Source: Trichoplusia ni (taxonomy: Eukaryota; Arthropoda; Insecta; Lepidoptera; Noctuidae). Taken from it: a DNA stretch of 64,000 nt. The notes under the pieces were generated by a model. The model searched no databases and had not been told where the DNA came from. It saw only the letters and a program-made list of their open reading frames with translations. This document shows, piece after piece, positions 59,631 through 64,000 of this stretch. A program made the position numbers and the translations under genes. Numbering within the stretch: the stretch's first letter is position 1; every line of letters begins with the position of its first letter. The DNA lies in assembly GCF_003590095.1 (NCBI RefSeq), contig NC_039490.1, forward strand, positions 10,929,834-10,993,833, read 5' to 3'.

Positions 59631-60861
59631 GTACTCTGCAAAACGACCAAAAATACCACTTCAAGTAACAAAACAGCCTCACAAGGATTTCCCGATCCAG
59701 TTTATTTAAATGGCATTTTTGACAAAGATTAAAAATGGTTTAAAAACTTGTATAACCGGTATTCAGCGATCTCGGATGACCTACAGAGTATTTACGAAAG
59801 TCACTCAGTAATGAGTCTTATTACCTTATCAACCTTTTATTCTTTTGACTTTAACTTTAGTAATACTAAAATAGGGTAAACAAAAAATTAAGGGGATACA
59901 GTGGATAAAAATCTCGTGTGACGTCACTTACCAGTACTCTTTCCACTACCAAACTTAAGTGGTTTTTATCTTCCTTATTTATTGTGATAAAATTAAAATA
60001 CGTATCCAATCTTTTGTGGAAGTCTGTCTGCCGGAAAAAAACATTATTATTACTAGCCTGGAATGTCCCACTGCTGGGCAAAGGCCTCCCCACTCTTCTT
60101 CCACTTGTCTCTGTCATGAGCCGCGGAAAAAAACATATTTAGAGTATTAGATTTAGGCCGATGCCCTATTGTCTGAGTATACTGAACTCTTGAAGGTCCC
60201 CGGGACAAAATATATTATTAGAGTAAACCGTTGCATCATTTAATATTGACCTAAACATGTCAGATTGCTTGCTTGTTTTTTGTCAGCCATATGATTAAGA
60301 ATCGTCACTTATATAAATAGTTTATTGGTATAATATTAAAAGTCACTTGTCTAGAGGCAAGTTCTTTATATCCAGAAAGATCACTAGGAAGTGATCGAAT
60401 TAAAGTACTGCATATTTTACTTAAAGACTTAAGAAATTTCATTAAGTTTCGTGGAGTAATTAAGTAGTATTTATTTTTGGTAACATTATTGGTAACTTGA
60501 GGAATTTCCGTCGTATTTATTCGTCCATTTCTACCGATAGATAAAAAGCTTTTAGGAGAAGTTATATCTTAACAAAACAAACAAACAATTTAAAAGAATA
60601 TTATCATTTATAATTATTATTTTTTTGGTTTCAAAATTATTCTTCATTTCGCCTGTCAAAATCAAAAAGAGTTTTCTTTAAGTAGGCCTCTTTTATGCTC
60701 CGTCAAAACGTTAATATTACTAAAGCTGTGTATGACGTTTTAATACGATCATTGTATAATTTTAAATAACATTTCTGAAATAAAAAAACCGAACTAAAAA
60801 AGAAATGGTCTAAAAAAGGAATGGGTGTCCCATAATAAGTTGTTATCAACAGATTAATTAA
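59631..60861. other. Non-coding stretch with LINE and family K fragments
   Basis: A minus-orientation LINE tail (AATGTCCCACTGCTGGGCAA, then AGGCCTCCCC) lies at 60060-60122 and a family K piece at 60656-60790. The frames at 59866-60150 translate the LINE tail region. Confidence 0.5.
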
Positions 60862-61098
60862 TCTATACTAATATATACCTAAAGCTGAAGAGTTTGTTTG
60901 TTTGTTTAAACGCGCTAATCTCAGGAACTACTGGTGCAAATTGAAAAAATCTTTTTGTGTTGAATAGACCATTCATCAAGGAAGGCTTTAGGCTATAAAC
61001 CATCACGCTGCGACTAATAGAAAAAAACAGGGCAGGTATAGGTAAATCATAACTTATATCTTCTACCCACGGGGACGAAGTCGCGTGCGTCAGCTAGT
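60862..61098 (-). mobile_element. Short interspersed element, family A
   Basis: A minus-orientation copy from ATCTATACTAATATATACC to ACGAAGTCGCGTGCGTCAGC. A short internal part between the ACTAATAG motif and the AAAAACAGG run is deleted. Confidence 0.75.
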
Positions 61099-61189
61099 GT
61101 TTAAATATATATCAAGACACGACAACTTTTTTTTTAATACAATTGCTATCTTTGAAAAATTCGTTGATTAGGAGGCAGATACGTATTTG

Positions 61190-61330
61190 TTATCTAACAT
61201 ACTGTTTCCCACTCGTGGGCAAAGGTCTCCCCCAAACCCGATTCTCTGTTCGGAACCACTTCTGAACACTCCACGCAGTATGCTACTAGAATGTTTATAG
61301 GGTCTACCACCACGTCTTAAATTAGTATGA
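61190..61330 (-). mobile_element. Decayed LINE tail
   Basis: TGTTTCCCACTCGTGGGCAA, then AGGTCTCCCCC, is the inverted tail motif of the LINE family at 34301 and 44146. The minus frame at 61168-61458 is translated from it and its flank. Confidence 0.45.
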
Positions 61331-61497
61331 TTATGGTTGTACAAGCGAGACAGAGATATACATAACGTAAAGCATGTCTCTTTCACACGCGCTTGGATCA
61401 ACCTGACACCGCTTCCTTTATGTAACACTATTAAAAACCTATAACATTTATATAACAAAGCTTCTAACAGGTTTCAATAAATACAAATTATACCTTA

Positions 61498-61704
61498 CTA
61501 GCTTTCCGCCCGCGGCTTCGCCCGCGTCGAGGTCGGTTATATCACGTTTCTAAGAGAACTCTTCAAAAATCCGGGATAAAAACTATCCTATGTTCTTTCT
61601 CAAGGTCAACTCTATCTCTGTACCAAATTTCATTAAAATCAGTTCAGTGGTTTAGACGTGAAAGCGTAACAGACAGACAGAGTTACTTTCGAATTTATAA
61701 TATA
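61498..61704 (+). mobile_element. Family B element (RTE-like 3' tail)
   Basis: CTAGCTTTCCGCCCGCGGC through AGACGTGAAAGCGTAACAGA and AGTTACTTTCGAATTTATAA. It ends exactly where the next family-A copy begins. Confidence 0.7.
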
Positions 61705-61972
61705 CTAGCTGTTGCCCGCGACTTCGTCCCCGTGGTTAGAAGATATAAGTTATGATTTAAACCTGCCCTATTTTTTTTCACATTTTCCTTTGTATTTTCG
61801 CTCCTATTAGTCGCAGCGTGATGGTTTATAGCCTAAAGCCTTCCTCGATGAATGGTCTATTCAACACAAAAATATTTTTTCAATTTGGACCAGTAGTTCC
61901 TGAGATTAGCGCGTTCAAACAAACAAACAAACAAACAAACTCTTCAGCTTTCTATATTAGTATAGATATATG
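61705..61972 (+). mobile_element. Short interspersed element, family A, abutting family B
   Basis: CTAGCTGTTGCCCGCGAC to TATATTAGTATAGAT. It is the cleanest plus-strand copy in the window and is joined directly to the family B copy in the same orientation. Confidence 0.8.
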
Positions 61973-64000
61973 TAGATTAGTAGGGATCACACTTTGAACA
62001 TTGAGTAAGAACTGACTTCGGTAGCCGAGATGTATACTATGAGAGTGTATGAACGTGTATGAAACAGGTTTCGATAGAGCACAGCTTACATAAGGTGTTG
62101 CGATCCGATTATTTGTGCCTTGACCTCCATACGGCGTTATACGGCCAATTTATACCGGCTGTAAAGGCGAGGGTTAATGAATTGCCTTTATCTGAAGCAA
62201 GTCTTACTCGTGTCGTCTAAGTAAAAGTAATTATATGCCTTAATTGTAATATGCAGTTCTTGAAAGGGTTTATTACTGGGCTAATTAGAATGAGCTAGTT
62301 TTTAGTGACTGGTGACAAATATAGCGTTCATTTATGGAGACCCAATACATTTTGCTTACCGGCATGCAAAATTATTAATTTTTAATTTTAATCTTTCTTA
62401 ATTGCTATAACATTAAAATAACATTTCTATACAATTGAGAATAATAAAACAAACACATATGCAAATGTTAAAAATAAAATTGTGTTATTCTATTAAGACC
62501 AAAGGTCAAAGTCCCGTGATTAATATAAATGAAATGTCACTTCCATACATTCCAATTTTATTTATTGACCTCAAATATTCTAGAAATGTTATTTAGCTAA
62601 AGAGACTACTACTATTTATTGACCAAATGCAACTATCATTGCAGGATAAAACCTAATACAATAATTACACAGTCCTAAAATATAATACACATCTTTCACA
62701 CAGAGACAAATATTCTCAAACTTAGCAAAGCTTGTATTATGAGTACTAGACGAACGATTAGACCACCTATATATTTTTAAATACATACATATACATTAGG
62801 TGAAACATTTTCTTGATAATTAACTTATAGTGTAGGTACATACATCCCCAAGTTTAGTGAAGACAGACTGAGCTCGCTACGGGCACAGGTAGGTTGTGTA
62901 AACAAGGCTCCGCGGTCCCAAGTTCAATGCCCGGCGAGCCCTCACTGACCAGCTATTTATATTCCGCACAACACTGATTTCGTGTATAAGTAGGTGTACA
63001 GAAATAATGATTTTCTAAAATCAATCTTATTCCTTTGTGATAAAGTTGTTGAACTTGATTTAAATGGTATTTTGATTAGGTATACCTACTTAATTCTACA
63101 TATTTTTGCTATTTCAATGTTCATATTTTTTCATTTATCCATTTATTTCACCTTTAACCTAAAGGTTTTTATAAGTAAAAAAAAATATTTTCTTGTATTT
63201 TTTTATGTTCCTTATCCTGCTACGATTTTAAAACTCTACTGTCGGTGCATCCGTTTGTCACCATTTCGTACCTCATGAACAATTATAACTAGATGGTAGA
63301 ATTTTTCATTGATAATTTAGGTATTTCTGATAACGCTACACGAGCAAGTAAATTAAAAAAAATATAACCAGGGCAATTGTTTGTGGTCATAAATGTGTTT
63401 GTTTTTTTTACATCCCATTTGTACAGAACCCTTATCATCACGCCACCGACTTTTTATTGTATTTTTCGGCTTTACTGAACTCCGAAGTTCTTGAATCACC
63501 GGTTGTAACAAACCCGCCTGTGTTTTACGTAATATGCACGTAAACCAATTAGAATTTTTATTTACGTACATTCGAAGACAAAACTCTTGAAAATGTTGAG
63601 TGCATTCATAATTTATATTAACGATTTCACAAACAGACGTAACTTATTATAATAATGTTCTTATTATCTATGTATTATTAGATACTTATATTATTTATTA
63701 TATGTATTTAGTTACGCAGGTATGTTCAGCATCTGTGTATCTAGAATGACCATATAATACACATAATTTTCTTTTATTACTTGCATATAATTAACCGCAA
63801 TTATTTGCCAGTATTTCCGTCTTACATAGAAATAATTGTAATTAATCGATTATGTAGATATAATTGAACATACCTATATGTATATTGATATATTCATAAT
63901 AAGGCTATATAAATAAGGAGGATGTAAGATACTATATAATAGAAGACTTACTTTTGTCTTGATCTGGACAAGTAACCTTAAAGGATAAATTTGCAATACT
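61973..64000. other. Non-coding end of the window
   Basis: A tRNA-like remnant with CCCAAGTTCAATGCCCGGCG lies at about 62868-62945, and a family J piece at 63150-63300 explains much of the frame at 62994-63278. The last 400 bp are extremely AT-rich. No gene was found. Confidence 0.5.

Noticed and set aside
61168..61458. 96-residue minus-strand frame
   Set aside because: It is partly a translated LINE tail; the rest has no recognisable motif or coding composition.

Overview
The window is animal nuclear DNA. It is AT-rich, has intron-split genes with GT-AG junctions, and is full of dispersed retroelement fragments. Two tRNA-derived SINE families, RTE-like LINE tails and the short element starting CTAGCTGTTGCCCGCGAC are of the kinds common in moth genomes. 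The best guess is a lepidopteran, probably a noctuid; this is inferred from repeat content and gene similarity, not from a search.

Three protein genes can be rebuilt completely, with every splice junction staying in frame. (1) On the minus strand, 13271-14179, a four-exon gene encodes a 182-residue secreted, Asn/Glu/Lys-rich protein that I cannot assign to a family. (2) On the plus strand, 14830-23048, a 13-exon gene encodes a 607-residue NUB1 orthologue (NEDD8 ultimate buster: ubiquitin-like domain plus three UBA domains). (3) On the minus strand, 26502-33191, a ten-exon gene encodes a 526-residue TRAF-family adaptor with two TRAF zinc fingers, a coiled coil and a MATH domain, but no RING. 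Genes 1 and 2 are divergent and share a 650-bp spacer. Genes 2 and 3 converge, and their distal poly(A) signals lie within about 60 bp of each other near 26.0 kb.

The most unusual structure is inside NUB1. The exon carrying the first UBA domain is followed by six near-perfect 98-bp tandem copies of a shortened form of itself (19323-19910), each ending in the same splice donor. The TRAF gene also has a notable splice choice: the weak donor that joins to the MATH domain competes with a consensus donor 34 nt downstream that would remove MATH.

From 0 to 13 kb and from 33.2 kb to the end I find no confident coding gene, mostly repeats and unique AT-rich DNA. Possible exceptions are a GC-rich promoter/first-exon candidate at about 39.5 kb on the plus strand, an isolated exon-like stretch at 59497-59630, promoter-like motif clusters near 54.6 and 57.5 kb, and a TATA-type promoter candidate near 2.4 kb. 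The stretch after 39.5 kb could be the long first intron of a gene that continues beyond the window. No CRISPR array, operon or prokaryotic feature is present, and no wholly new multi-gene system is evident.
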